A stretch of DNA of 64,000 bases, taken from Lycocorax pyrrhopterus obiensis. Taxonomy: Eukaryota; Chordata; Aves; Passeriformes; Paradisaeidae. Of the stretch, positions 1 through 30,500 are shown piece after piece; the first letter of the stretch is position 1, and every line of letters begins with the position of its first letter. Below the pieces are notes generated by a model, which saw only the letters and a list, made by a program, of their open reading frames with translations, was not told where the DNA came from and did no database searches. A program made the translations under genes and the position numbers. Location: NCBI GenBank assembly GCA_014706295.1, contig JACSVZ010000008.1, forward strand, positions 4,156,848-4,220,847, in the 5' to 3' direction.

Positions 1-3000
1 GGGCTGTTTTGGGAGGGTTGGGTTGTTTTGAGTCCGGCATTTTTTTTAATAACCAGTCAGGAAAGATCAAGACTGAAAGGACTTTCTTCCACTCCTCCTA
101 GCAAGCTCCTGCTTGCAAAGATTCCCCAACATTTGGTTCTTCAACTCCTGCATAGGAAACCTCCCGCCTGGAGCCCTTTGTCCATTTTCCTGTAGCCAAT
201 TCCTTGTGCCAGTGGGAAGGGTGTTCTGGAGGAACCCATGTTTACCAGGTTTCTTACCAAATCTGTTCTCTCTTCACAGAACACAGCTTTTACTGACTCT
301 AGAGGTCTAGAGGCTGTGCAAGGCCCCCGGACACAGAGTGCAGATGAAGTGTAACGCTGAGTAGGAAAGGGGCTGGCATCTGGAGAGTGTTAAAAAAGCA
401 CACAACAAGATCAAAATTATTTTGGCATTCCCCTCTCAGACAGACATGACCCATCACGTTTACAGCACCTTCAGTGTGCACCTGCAAGGTGATAGTATCA
501 ATGAGAGAAAGGAAAACATTAATTAAAATTTTGGCGGTTTTATATCTTGCTTTCCACATTAGCTTTACAGAGCGAATTCGGTGCTGGGACAAAGAAGACT
601 TCTGCTTTATTTCCCTTCCTCCTCTCGCCTAAACAGGCCACCCATGTACAGGAATAGGTCCCTTATATTATTATTTTATATCTATATATGTATTCATCAC
701 TTGACAAGCTGCTGACTTGACAAGTCTGAGAAATGCTCTGGATAAGCCCCCAATGACAGTTCAAGGCAGTGGTGGTCCTTTCTAGAGAAACTGTAAGTTT
801 GCCTAGAACACGACAACATTCACCAAGTCTCCTGCTCTCCCTGCCTCGCTCCCCCTCCACCTAATTCCAATGGTGACCTCAAACCAAAGCCAGCTCATTT
901 CACCAAACACAAAGAAACAAATCAAGAAAGACCAAAAAACCAATACTTTCATTTTGGTATTACCTATATTTCAGCCTCAAACTCCTTTACACTAATCTGC
1001 TAATCCTATATAATATTGACTTCTCAAGAAGGGAGATCCTGCTAATCAGGATTTCTGAAGGATTTCCACGTGATCTCATATTTAATTTTGAACGTTGTCA
1101 GAGTGACAAAGGGAATATGTCACCACTGAGCTGCTACTGCATTTTCTCTGGGTTATGAGTCAAGGGCCAGCGCTGTCCAAATCTACAGCTACTAAAATGC
1201 GTCTCTAGCAGGCAAAACAACAGATTTAGGATTATTTTTCCCCCATGGATGAAAGGGTAACTGCAACCATCTACTGGGAATTTCTGAAAGGCACAAACCT
1301 TATTTCCTCCACTCAGTAATACTTCCATCACACCTGTGATTTAAAGATCTTTCAACTTTCCAAATGACATGTGTGACCTATATGTGAAAAAAATGTTCAT
1401 GTCTTCAAGAAGCATCAAAACAAAATTGATAAATTCAAGCACTAAATGTATTAACTGCAGGGAAAGCAGGCAGAAATGAAGCATCACAAAGCTATCCAAG
1501 AAGCAGTAGAAAAGTAAAAGTAGGAAAATAAAAATCTAAGATGTGAAACTGGAACAATCCCATTTTATTTTATGTTGCCTAACAATGTCACGTGATGAAC
1601 TGCAGCACATACTGTTCAGCATAGGATATGATGTGTTACATTTAATAGAAGGCCTCTGCTTTTATTGTGAGCTAGGGCTTTAAACTGAATCACCACAGAC
1701 GATGGTAGAGATGGCAGAGAAGCGTTTTGCTTCAGCAGTTTCATATCTATACAAGGGAGATTGCAAGTTTGCACCGGTCATTGAGTTTCCACATGTCGAC
1801 ATAATCAGGAACCTGATGCTCCATCATTACCCAGATGGAGAATGTTCTGGTTTAGAGAAAGCCGAAGCATCGCGTGTTTATGGGATGCCTGCGAAACCAC
1901 GAGCGAAGTTTGTATCCCTGGTAAAATCCCACAGTGGCCAATCCTGCCCTTCTCCGGGGCTGCCCAGCAAACCTCTGCTCATTCCCTTTCAGACAGCAGC
2001 TGCCCTCCCAGCCCAGGTGCCATCTCCCTGCCCAGCAGATGTGTATCGGAGCCGTGTGGGAGCTGCCTGGCTCCAGATTGAGCCAGCTGCCTGCAGGAAA
2101 AGCAGGAGCACGTGTGTCCTGGGCCTCAGGGACCTCAGCAAGAGCCGCGGAGCACTTTGTGAGCAGTTTCAGGTCCATGTGATCGGATTCCACGACACCC
2201 ACAGACTCAGTAGAAAAAAAAACTGCACACGCGAAAAAATATTATTGTGTGGGCCTAATCTACTGCAGAAAAGGAATAACTGCAGCTGAGGTGTAAACTG
2301 ACTTTGTGTGAGTATTTCATTTCCCAAAAAGACTTAAAGGAAAAATCAAAGCAAGACAGGGTTTCTTTCTAAATATGAGGAGTTTACCTTGTTTTCTTAC
2401 TGATTTGCATTCCAGCTGTGCAGAACAGGTTTTAGAATAAAAGCACAAAAGGTATTCTGCCCCATACTCACCTGGCCATCCTGAGGCATCTGCATCACCT
2501 CATTCCAGATGTACAGGGACATACTTCATTCACAGGTGCACTTTTGCAGATTAGCAGAATCCACTCCCCCAAAAACACACAGATAGTACAAGATTTCAGG
2601 TGCCACAGGGAGAAACAGTCCCTGTTTCTCTCTCTGGTGCCTAGAACAGCCTAGAAGAGCTGTTCTAGACCCACATAGCCTCAATACTTGCTTTTTTTTT
2701 TCTTCTACACCCAGCCCCTCCAAATTAAACCTGTTCATCACCAACAACAAACTTCCATTCCAGATAACTGCCCTTACTACATAGGAAGCTTTGGTTTCTG
2801 CAGCTCTGTGGATTCTGAAATATAAAGAAAAAGTAAAATACTAAGTTTCTTGACAAAAGGAGAAAAATATTAAACGTAATATGAGTTCACAACTTGTCTC
2901 TTCCCAACTGCTCAGTACAGTGAGCTCAGCACCATGAGGAATTCCTTCAGAAGTGAAAATTAGTTGCAAGTATCTTTTACCCATACAGTAACTCTGACAC

Positions 3001-4054
3001 AGAGCTGTTGACACATTTCGGTGTTTTTAAAAACTACAAAACAGGAAAAGTCTGTAGCTTCCAATTTGGAATTTGTGATTGCTAAATTTAAACCCAGCAG
3101 TGGCCTTGTTACTGATTATTACATAAACCCAACTGCTTATCCCCCTGCACCATAGTTACTTTTGACCTAACTAGGCTTAAAGCACGTTTCTTGGCCCCAC
3201 TTTCTGCTGTCAGCCCGCAAGGAAGCAAATACCCAGAAAGAGAGGATTAAAGGAGATACAGGAATACTTGAGAACAGAGAATAGGCAGGATACAGATTTG
3301 CTGTTTCTCTGTACCGTATTATTGTTTTGGTTTGTTCTGGGTAAATCAGGTGAGAGACATTTGGCCACACAAGGCCATGAGCTCTATCCACAAATGGTCT
3401 TCACAATCACTGAAGTGCTGCTGAGTGCTGTTACAGATTTAGATTTAAAGAAGGGTTTACGTTTAAAGATTTATGTTTTAAGAAAGCTCCCACTTGCTTG
3501 CATGTTCTTCCCACAACTAAGATGCACTAGACAGAGAAGCAGAGGCTCACAGCACCACAGATTTATTTACAAACAGACTACAAATAGGCAGAGCAACAGG
3601 CAACAGAAAATGAAAACCAAGGATAAGCTCCTTTGCACAAATGGAAACGTTTCTCTCAGGAACAGGCAAGAAGATAACAAAGGGAAAACAAAGAGGAGAC
3701 TTTCAGATACTCAGGTGATTTTCTTTTTCTCTCTACACAGCTGTTTTGGTGGCCTGTTTGATACCCTCTGTGTAGCCCTGACACAGACATAGTAGACTCT
3801 GTAGCTCCTTCTACATTCTCTCTTTCCTTCAGCATCAAAAGAATCAGTCACAGTCAGAATTCATCCAGCATTGGTTTAGCTTTATGTGACTCTGATGCAC
3901 TGACAGATTTTGACACAAACTCATATTCTGTGGAATCACATTTTTTTCCTTTACATTCATCTATTAAACATGCCTCTTGTACTCAGGGAAGTATTACATT
4001 GCACTTGCAACCAGTGCAGCAGTGGGGGGAGCATCACTGACCAAAGTCCATTAA
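1..4054. other. Flank downstream of HKDC1, no supported gene
   Basis: AT-rich unique-looking sequence between HKDC1 and, by synteny, HK1. No hexokinase exon, CR1 fragment or LTR was recognised. It holds an unassigned plus-strand open frame (1702-2289) and a minus-strand segment with a strong splice donor near 2466-2472. An upstream noncoding HK1 exon could lie here, but nothing in the sequence identifies one. Confidence 0.5.
1702..2289 (+). other. Unassigned 195-codon open frame
   Basis: An ATG-to-stop frame of 195 codons, long for AT-rich intergenic DNA, in a locally GC-richer patch (about 1840-2160). The translation (MVEMAEKRFASAVSYLYK...) matches no family I recognise and has no obvious signal peptide or domain. 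Several other frames are also open here, which suggests base composition and not selection. It is probably not a gene. Confidence 0.12.
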
Positions 4055-4077
4055 TTTATTTCACCTGCAAATTTATT
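4055..4077 (-). terminator. HKDC1: Candidate HKDC1 polyadenylation signals
   Basis: Two AATAAA hexamers on the minus strand (TTTATT at 4055-4060 and 4072-4077) lie about 470-490 bases past the stop codon. Usage cannot be proven from sequence. A further TTTATT occurs near 3560. Confidence 0.5.
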
Positions 4078-4546
4078 GTAAAACCTGTGAAGCATTGAAC
4101 AGATTTGTCCACTAGATAAGATGCAATATTAGAGTCTCAATATTCCTTGAGCCAGGCCAAGAGAAAACTAAGCTCACAAATCCTAAGAAACGTGATAAAC
4201 TCAGTTGTGGTGCGGTAGCTTAATTAGGATGTTGTAAAAAGACACATTTGGGTTGATTTTGTTTCTTTGTTTTGTTTTCACTCTCCCATGTGCATTATAG
4301 ATGCATTGCAGGAAGTACAGAACTGAGTAGACTGTGGTATGCCAAGACATAATGCCAGTGGGGAGCAGAAACACCTAATCCAAGTTACTAAAGGGCAAAA
4401 ATCCACAATCCTGGTTGGTCAAAACCAGCTGCTCCCCGAAAACAGCTACCTGTGTACTGGTGTTTGGCAAAGCTATCTTGTATCACCACTCAGCAAATCC
4501 CTACTGCACACGCCTGGCAGGGCTGAAATTACTTGACTGCTCATTT

Positions 4547-22210
<17,664 letters not shown>

Positions 22211-25200
22211 TTTCTTGAAGCAGATGGATGAGTCAGTAGTGACAGAGCTGCTGTGAATAACTCCAAAGCGACAGGTCTTTATTCACGGAGCTGGAGCTAG
22301 AGAAACTTCAGGAGAGGCATTTTCCCCAGTGTGGAATAGTGGAGTTCCTGGGAAATTGAGTCCAGAAATAAATCCATCCAGTGTGATCGGGTCAGTGATT
22401 AAACTTCTGCCTCTTTGTATCACACCCCCCCAACAACCCAAAGTCCCTCCCTCCCCAGCTACACACTTCATTGTGCCCGAGCAGGCACCTGGAGAGCTGC
22501 CAAGCTGAAGGGGAGAAAAATCGATTTTGTTACTGCTCCACTTGGGAATTGTTACCACTTCTCAATGCAGTTGCTACGCAGCCTGCCCCGCTTCATTCCG
22601 GGGGCTGACAGGCTCCCACCACTGCTGCGTGCAGCGGAGTGCTGCCAGGAATCTGGAAAGTTAGAGGGTTTTAGGAGGTTTCTTCCCTCTGCTCAGCACT
22701 CCCACTTATGAGACAAGCTCTTCTGCATGAATTAACTTCACTCTAGTTCTGCACATTGCACCCTTATCTGCAGCTTTGTACCAATTAAGCTTCAGCTGTG
22801 TAAAAGAGCAAAGAGACACACAGACCCCTGCCCCCAGCTGGAATACCTCTTGTGCAATTCCCAGCAGAGAGGCTTTGGACTGATTCTTCTCCCTTCACCC
22901 AAAGTTTCAGACCAGTGAAGATCCTCAGTACTCCAAAATCTGGGGAGAGGACAGATTTACCTGGCAGGCAGCAGTGTGGGTATCAGACTGCCCCACTGGA
23001 AGGATGCCTTTAACTGGCACCACAGAGCACCTACAGCAAGAGCAGCATCCTTACACCATCAGATTTTGACACAGTCTTTAACCATTACTCTCAAATTCAT
23101 TCTGAATACACAAGTGTTTCCAGGATTTTGTCACTGTATCAAATGATATGGACTATGGAAACATCATCCAAAGAAAACAGTGAAATGCTGACACAAAGGA
23201 GAGAAAAAAAAATAAAAGGCATTCTCATGGGGTAATTAGAGGCTCACTCTCAAACTACACCTACACAGTGTGTTTCCCCCCAGTTACTGTTCACCTGAAC
23301 TGAGCACAGTTACTGCAGACAATTGTGACCCTAAATTTTGTGGAACAAGATAACAATTAAAAATTATTTTGATAGATTGGAAAAATAGCAGGGGGAGAGA
23401 AGAGGAAAGGGGGAGGGGAGTCCCAAGTAATGTGAGGAAACACAAAGAACTACTGAGCAGTAGAAAATTGTCTAGAGATCCAGAGAAAGGCAGAGGCAGC
23501 CTGTCAGCAGAAAGGATGTCTGGCTACATCAGTTCATAACCTAGAGTGCACCCAACAATCTCATGCTATTGTAAAAAGAAAAAAGTACAACTGATCATGG
23601 TGGGCTGTATATACAGGGGTATAATCCACAGACACACAAACCAACACTCAATTCCATACTCAGCACCAGTCCCAGAAAGAGGACTCTGCCCAGTCCTGTC
23701 AGCTATGGCACATCAAGAAGGCATGGATCAGAAGGAGTTAGCTCTGCTGAACATCAGGAGCAGTCACAGGTCACATTTTTTCAGCTTCTGATCACGAGGA
23801 AAGATTGAAAGAGCTGAGGGAGGGGAACTCCCTCTGCAAAGACAAATTATACAGAACCTCTGCTAGGAAAGGTCTTTTTCTCTCCTCCTGCCTTGCATCA
23901 GGGATGAGCTCTGGACACTGGGAGATCCTGCCAGCTCTATTTATTCTCCATTATTCTAGAACAAGAGTAAAGCAGACAGAGTGGCTGAGCACTCCATAAA
24001 TAGGACTTGTTCTAAAATTAGGCCTATGATCTTCGAGAGAAAAAGAAAGAAGAAAATAAGCCACACTACCAGCCAGAAAGCACGGTTCACTTCTCCTCTA
24101 TTCATCTTTTAATAACTGCTGGCTCGTTAAGTCAGACACTGACTCCCAAAGGGACTGTCTCTCTCCTCATTGTTTACCCATGCCATCCGAGTCACAACCC
24201 CTCTGGCCAGCAAAATTGAAAACATCACCTTTCAAGCTCCATCCCACTTTGATCCAGAGCTCATTGTGTCTGTAATACAGTAGATTTATTTTTCATTCTC
24301 TCTTTTCTTTCTTTCTCTGACGGACGCCACTGGAAAAAGGTCTCAAAGATCTAAATGTTCCTAAACTGGCAGCAGGCTCTGTGAAATACCTGACATGTCA
24401 GAATCACTGCCTAACTTGTTCGCTCATCCCTGGTGCACCCCAGCTTCCGGCAGGCTGTTGTGCAAGAAAAGACAAGACATTATCTCATTTCCACACAGAC
24501 AGCAGTTCAATGTACCAAGAGCCCAGCATCCAGAAGTGTTACAGCCATCTTGTACATATCCTGGCCAGGACAGGGGAACTAATCCAGGCCCAAGTGAACA
24601 GATCAGCTCCAACTGCATGCAGCTTGGAGGCTTGAGGCGATGTTGTTTTTCCCCTTTGTTAGAGCTGCATCCAATAAAAGTTATTCACAAACCTTCCCTC
24701 CCTGCTTTGCAAGGGCCAACAAGACTTCCAAATTGTAATACCCCTCTTTCTACTTCCTTCTCCTGCAGTTCTGCCTCCAAACCCCATCTCAAGGCACAAT
24801 GGAGAATCCTGAAGAGTCTGGTGCTCATCTGCCTCCCACAGCCTTGCAGTCAAAGGCCTACAGAGAAAAGGAGCTCATAGCTACAATGGGGAAGTGTACA
24901 AAAATGTCTTGAGTACATCAGCTAAATGTGCCCTGGTTACCTCCAGAAAGAGGTACTGTATCAATATTTTATTGCAAGAAAAACTCATCTATCTTTGGTG
25001 AGGTATCAAAGGCAGTGGCAATGCTGGCTGCTGAATTTGGTACCCAGGTTAACAAGGAGACAGTGGACAAGGCTACCAGCAAGTCATCAGGTGAAATCCT
25101 TCTTTGTTATAGCTTATGATTCCAAGACCAACCCTTAGAACACATTACCCCTTCCCTGCAGTAGCAGCTGGTTCATTCCCCATTATATTCCCACAAGGTC

Positions 25201-27469
25201 ATCAAAGCTCAGAAGAGAAAGGGATCCCCATATTCTTCCTGCATATGCCCCTCCTAGAGCAACATCAGGATACTAAGTATGGCAGAACACCTGAGGGGAC
25301 TGACTGGAAAAATCAGAAGAGATGGAAACAGCACAGACAGAATAGAGCACACTGGGCTTACAAGACAAGGATTTTACCAAGCAGTGCTGTTACAATCAGC
25401 ATTTTACATTTGAAGGACAGCAAATAAACAATTAATGAAAACTTCCAAACATCTCTAATTTCAATGCCTGAAATCAATCTGGAAATCTGAATACCTGAAA
25501 TAGTTTTGTTAATGTGATTCCCAGATCAAGTGAATAGTGGTGTTGTTGCTCAAAAATGAAGTTTCAGCACAGCCCCACAAGGCAGGTTAAAAATGGGTAG
25601 TTGGGGTAACTCTGCACCACAACCAGTCCAGATTGTACCACATGGGACCAATTTGGCAGCCATTCTAATGGGAGTCAATGACAGCCACACCATTAGCTCC
25701 GAAGAAAAGAAAACTTTCATAAAGTCAGCCTGGAAACGCCTGAATAAACTTCAGAGCTTCTAAAACAGTTACTATGGAGTCACTATGGAAACAAGCAATG
25801 AGTTAAGCAAAGTGCTAATCTCAGCAAAATACAAAAAAGAATGCTTATAGTCATTTAGCTTCTTTATTGCAAGGCTTGGTGCTGAAACACAAGGTTGGCT
25901 TACACCCTGAGGTCCCAGACACTCTTTCCTTGCTCAAAAATATACTCTAGTACTCAGCTTACTGTAAGATTAAAGGATAAATTCAACCTAACAGACTAGA
26001 AACAAAGCACAAAAGCAATGTGGGTCTCCCACAACCCAACCTCACACACACTGGGCAGAGAAAACAGAGTGGTCCATGGTGGACAGCCAAGGTGGTTTCA
26101 AGTGGTGGTTTGCAGATCCATGCTGGATCTGGGGTAAGTGGGACAATACATGCGGTCAAAACGTGCCTGCAGGCTCGAGCAACTACCACTTCCCTTCCAG
26201 TGAGTACCAAGGAGCAAGAAGGCAATTGATACCACTCCATCGCACAACCAACATCACACAAGCTGTGTGAATAGTAGCAAATGCAACACATTTTGTAAGG
26301 GTTAATTCAAGCTTGCACTCTGTGCAAGTCATGCTGCTGTTCAGCAGGACTCCGGGAAAGCAAAGCTGAATTACTTGTCCACAAAGCAGAAAATCCACAA
26401 CACTCACATGGCCATTGCCACACACATAGAGCTGCTTGGTTTTTCTTGGGGGAGGAAAAAAAGATGTGGCTTTGCAGAGGAAGGGCCTAAAACTTTCTCT
26501 TCCCACCAAAAAAAAGAGTACATGAACTACCTGAAAACAGCTGTAAAAACATTCTTCGAACTGCTGCAGATTTGTTTCTGAACAGCAGCATAAAGGATTG
26601 ATACCAGGAGAAAGGGGATTCAGAGCAAACTTTCAGCCTGCAGAGAAACACAACTGATCACCTTAGAAAGTCAGGTATTTGATAGTGAAACTCAGTCTGG
26701 ATTTTAAAGGTTTCCCAACATTAACACAAGCAGGATCTGTGCACTTGTACACAGCCAACCCCAGATATATGGTCAGTGTAGCATTATTCTCGTCAGGCAG
26801 CCCAGCAACATGTCCAAGTGCTGAAATCCATTTCTGATAATACACAACAGTTTCAGCATCTGATTCCTTCCACCCTCCAGTATCCATACTGGGAGCTCAA
26901 AAGCACACCTTAAAGCTGCTCACACAAAAACCAAATCACACAGCATCAGTAATTACCACTTAGATTACAGAACTGAAATTTACTCAAAAATTCTTGTAGC
27001 CAGAATTCCATCATTACCAACATATTACCACAAATGCTTTTCACCTCCTTCCACATTTTCACAGGACACAAAGGTTACAGGAACATGATTCCTATCACCA
27101 TTCTGAGTCAATTTTGTTCCAGGCTGTTCATTACTTGTTTGTGGTCTGTTAAACTCTGCCCTTTGGGAAGGGGTGGAATGAGTAGCTAATTCATTACTAG
27201 TGAAATATCTGACATTTATTGACGATGAGAGGATATCTTGCAAGAAGACACCAAGTTCAAATTTTCACATAGCAGTAGATCATACACTTATGCTGAACAC
27301 CATGATTGAAAGAGTGTACAGCTGAGTGGTAAAACCAAACTTAGGGCCTCTGAGCTTTTAAGAGTCCGTTTCTCTGAGTGATTCACATTACTGTCACAGG
27401 AGAAGGAAAAATATCAAGGAGCTGCAGCAGTGTAAACATGAAATGCCAAAGAAGTTATTAAAATAGTAT
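22211..27469. other. Intergenic region between SUPV3L1 3' end and HKDC1 5' end
   Basis: The HKDC1 promoter and 5' UTR must lie near the left edge, just right of 22210. I see no TATA box and no CpG island there, so the transcription start cannot be placed. The remainder is unique-looking DNA with scattered short open frames on both strands (the longest, near 24395-24880, is unconvincing). No RNA gene or recognised repeat was found. Confidence 0.55.
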
Positions 27470-27475
27470 TTTATT
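27470..27475 (-). terminator. SUPV3L1: SUPV3L1 polyadenylation signal
   Basis: AATAAA on the minus strand 37 bases past the TAG stop, implying a very short 3' UTR of roughly 60 bases. Confidence 0.75.
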
Positions 27476-27511
27476 TTACGAATAAAAACTAAACAGAATT
27501 AGGACATGGTT

Positions 27512-30500
27512 CTATTTTCTCTTTTTCCCTGTTTCCTTTGAATGATGCTGATCATCTCTTTTTGAACCAAAGCCATATCTACCATTCCTGTACTGATCCT
27601 GCCACTCACTCTCCAGCTGTCTCAGCATTTCCTGTGTCAGAAGTCCCTCCCGCAGCAATCTGTTGGCAAGAGATCCACGTCCATAGCTTTTCAGATCCTC
27701 CTGCCTGCTACCAAGCCGAGAGGGTCTCATGTTCTTCGCTCTTCTTAGTCCTGCAGCCTCCACTGCAACGGACAGTGCCTCTGTGGAGGCTGCACCGTGA
27801 CGGTCTGAAACCACCCTGGCATCCTTCTTAGTCCTTGAGAGAGGAAAGTCGTCTGACACAACTTCAGCTGTGCCAGGAGCAGCTGCAGACTGGGATGCTC
27901 GGATCAGCTTTGTGATGTTGCAGACACCAATTTGTATAATGTCGTCTAGTTTTTTCTGAATATCCCTTACAAGGACAGCATCAGGGAACATATCCATGAA
28001 GCGGTAACTGAAGAGAGGCAAAAGAACACACAAATAAACCTTCTCACTGGGACAAAAATGGGATACATACTAAGTAAAAAAACCCATTTATTACATGTTG
28101 CACGGGAAGGTCACTGTATTTTAATTTGCATTTCAGCTGCTCCAATCCCGGATCACTTTGTTTCTACCTTTCTCTTTCTGTCAGTCGCAAACTGCTCTCT
28201 GCAGAACTCACTCCCTCAACACTGCTACACTTGCATTTGTCAAGATCCTCTAAAGTGCCACAGGAGCCCATCCTGCACCACATACACATGGGCTTGAAGA
28301 CATTGCGCTTCTAAGGACTGTAAGTCATAAACAGTAGGAAAACACCAAAAAACAGCTTTCAAGCACAAAGACAATACCTTAACCACAGATAGAGGTCAAA
28401 AACATCATGCACAGCTTCAAGGTGTACAAGTTCTTTGATGTTTTTTGGAGCAGCTAAGGGCCACTTGGTGTGCCGGCAGAGCCAGTCAAACGTCAGAGGC
28501 TCATTTCTACTGAACTGTCGTGCAAACTGAAAAACAAGCAAATTCAGTCAAGTCCGTCAGTTACTCAGGAAAGAAGAAATCCCCAAAGAGTTAAATTCCC
28601 CAGAGTCTGCACACAAAGAATACTCCAGAAAATACCTGCTTTGTTTTACACAACCCAAATGCCACACATTCTTTTACTTAATTACTCAACTGCAGGAGTC
28701 ACCTCTCCTTTCCAAGGCCTCATTAATACAATTTGTCCACGGGCCATGCACAGAGTTAAGCAACAAAAGCACAGAGCTATCCAGAAAAGCATAACACTGA
28801 AGGCATTTGATTTCATTTAGCAAAGCAGATGGACTTTGTGTCTTTTTTAATCCTCCTCCTCCTATTTGGTTAATTATCTTGTTTCAGAGTTGCCAGGGTT
28901 TAAAATATTAAACGTATTCCCTGGTTTAGGAAACACACTACCCACAACCCAAACAGATTAATCTGCACTAGAAATCTGCCCTTCTGAAACTCAGACACCT
29001 CAGCTCCTTAACTAACAGAAAAACAAATCAAATAAGATTTAAATCTAAAATTTTCAAGAATACTGATGACTTGGAATAACTGCTTCCTAACTGGCTGATA
29101 CTAAAGTGGGTTTTTTTGGCCAAGGAATGGGGCTTAAATTCACACAAGCATTCACAACAGCCTACCTCCCTCTAACCCCACATTATGCCCCTCTGCATCT
29201 TCACTACATGGAATCCAAATGCTCAGCATTTTCCTAATGAGGCACTTTTTTCAATTCTTTAATCAATCACCCATTTTTTAAAGATTATTAGCCATTTTTG
29301 AAAAGCACGGTTCTAAGATTTGTGACATGAGGGCACCACATCAGTTTCATTTTTATACGATTTCATTTAAAAAGTTTAATGCAGCCTTTAAAAAGGGAAC
29401 AATGGCAATACTGTCTAATAAAGTAACAGTCCCAAGTGACATTATTATTAACCCTGAAAAACTGAAAAATCAGCTGAATACAAATTCCTCAAAATAATCA
29501 CTCTGGGGGCACAGCAAAAAACAATTCACCCAGGCCTGAAAAGTAAAGTGACATAAATCTGAGAGGAACTTACAGCTCTGTGTTTTCTGAGGTTTAAATT
29601 CTACGTAACTGTATTATAGCATCAGCAATCACCCTTAATCCCCACAGTCTCTTCTTTTGTTGACAAGCTAACAGCTCGAAGGAGCAGTAACTTGGTTTTT
29701 AATGACTGCTTTCACGAACTGTATTGCAAAGCTTAACAGTGCACAAGTGACTAGGGAACACAACTCTCATCTCTCCCAGTTCAGAGCTCACATACAAGGA
29801 CAAGCAATAGGATTTCCTGAGGCAAACAGCAGAGAAGCTATCCAAACTTTAATTTACATCATGAGAACCAGTTCTCAGAAGTTAAAAGCTTTGGTCAATA
29901 AAAATAGTGAAGAATTCAATTAGGAAAAAAATACATGTTCAGTTATTTTATATATCTTACACTACCTGTGAGCACTTTAAGAATGCTCTCAAATGATCTG
30001 ATGGCAAAACCCCCAACAAATATAGCAACTAGATAGTCCCAGTGCCCCAAGACACGCTTGGTCCAATATAAACACCATGTGTTTTTGAAGGAAAAAAAAT
30101 AGCTGACCTTCAACAAAGTGGTACACACAAAAGGCTCTTTTCTGTTCAAGGGTGCAGTGCAGAAGACGTATCGTGATCGCAGATTTAGTGGAATGTGCTG
30201 AATCATATCTGCTAGAAATTTAAAGTCATCAATATTGCAGACAAAGTACATCCCATCGACTTGTGAGAGGCTCACAAAAATATCCTGTGAAAATAAAACC
30301 AAATGTAAGAATGTTATTACGGGAGAGGGGTGCTAAACTTTGTATTACCAAACCAAAAAATTATTTAGAGTTTAAAAGGCTAGTTATAGTGAAAGAACAG
30401 TTAAAAACCACCAAATTTGACCACAGTAATAAAAAAGTGGGCAGGGGAGTTCCCCCTGCTCTTTTAGCAGAATTTGCATTTAATTCTCCAACACAGGATC

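Noticed and set aside
24395..24880. 161-codon plus-strand frame in the HKDC1-SUPV3L1 intergenic region
   Set aside because: Low-complexity composition, overlapping frames on both strands, no flanking splice or promoter signals and no recognisable domain.
26663..26887. 74-codon minus-strand frame that reads somewhat protein-like
   Set aside because: No family recognised and no splice context. It lies downstream of the SUPV3L1 poly(A) signal, so it is not a missed SUPV3L1 exon.
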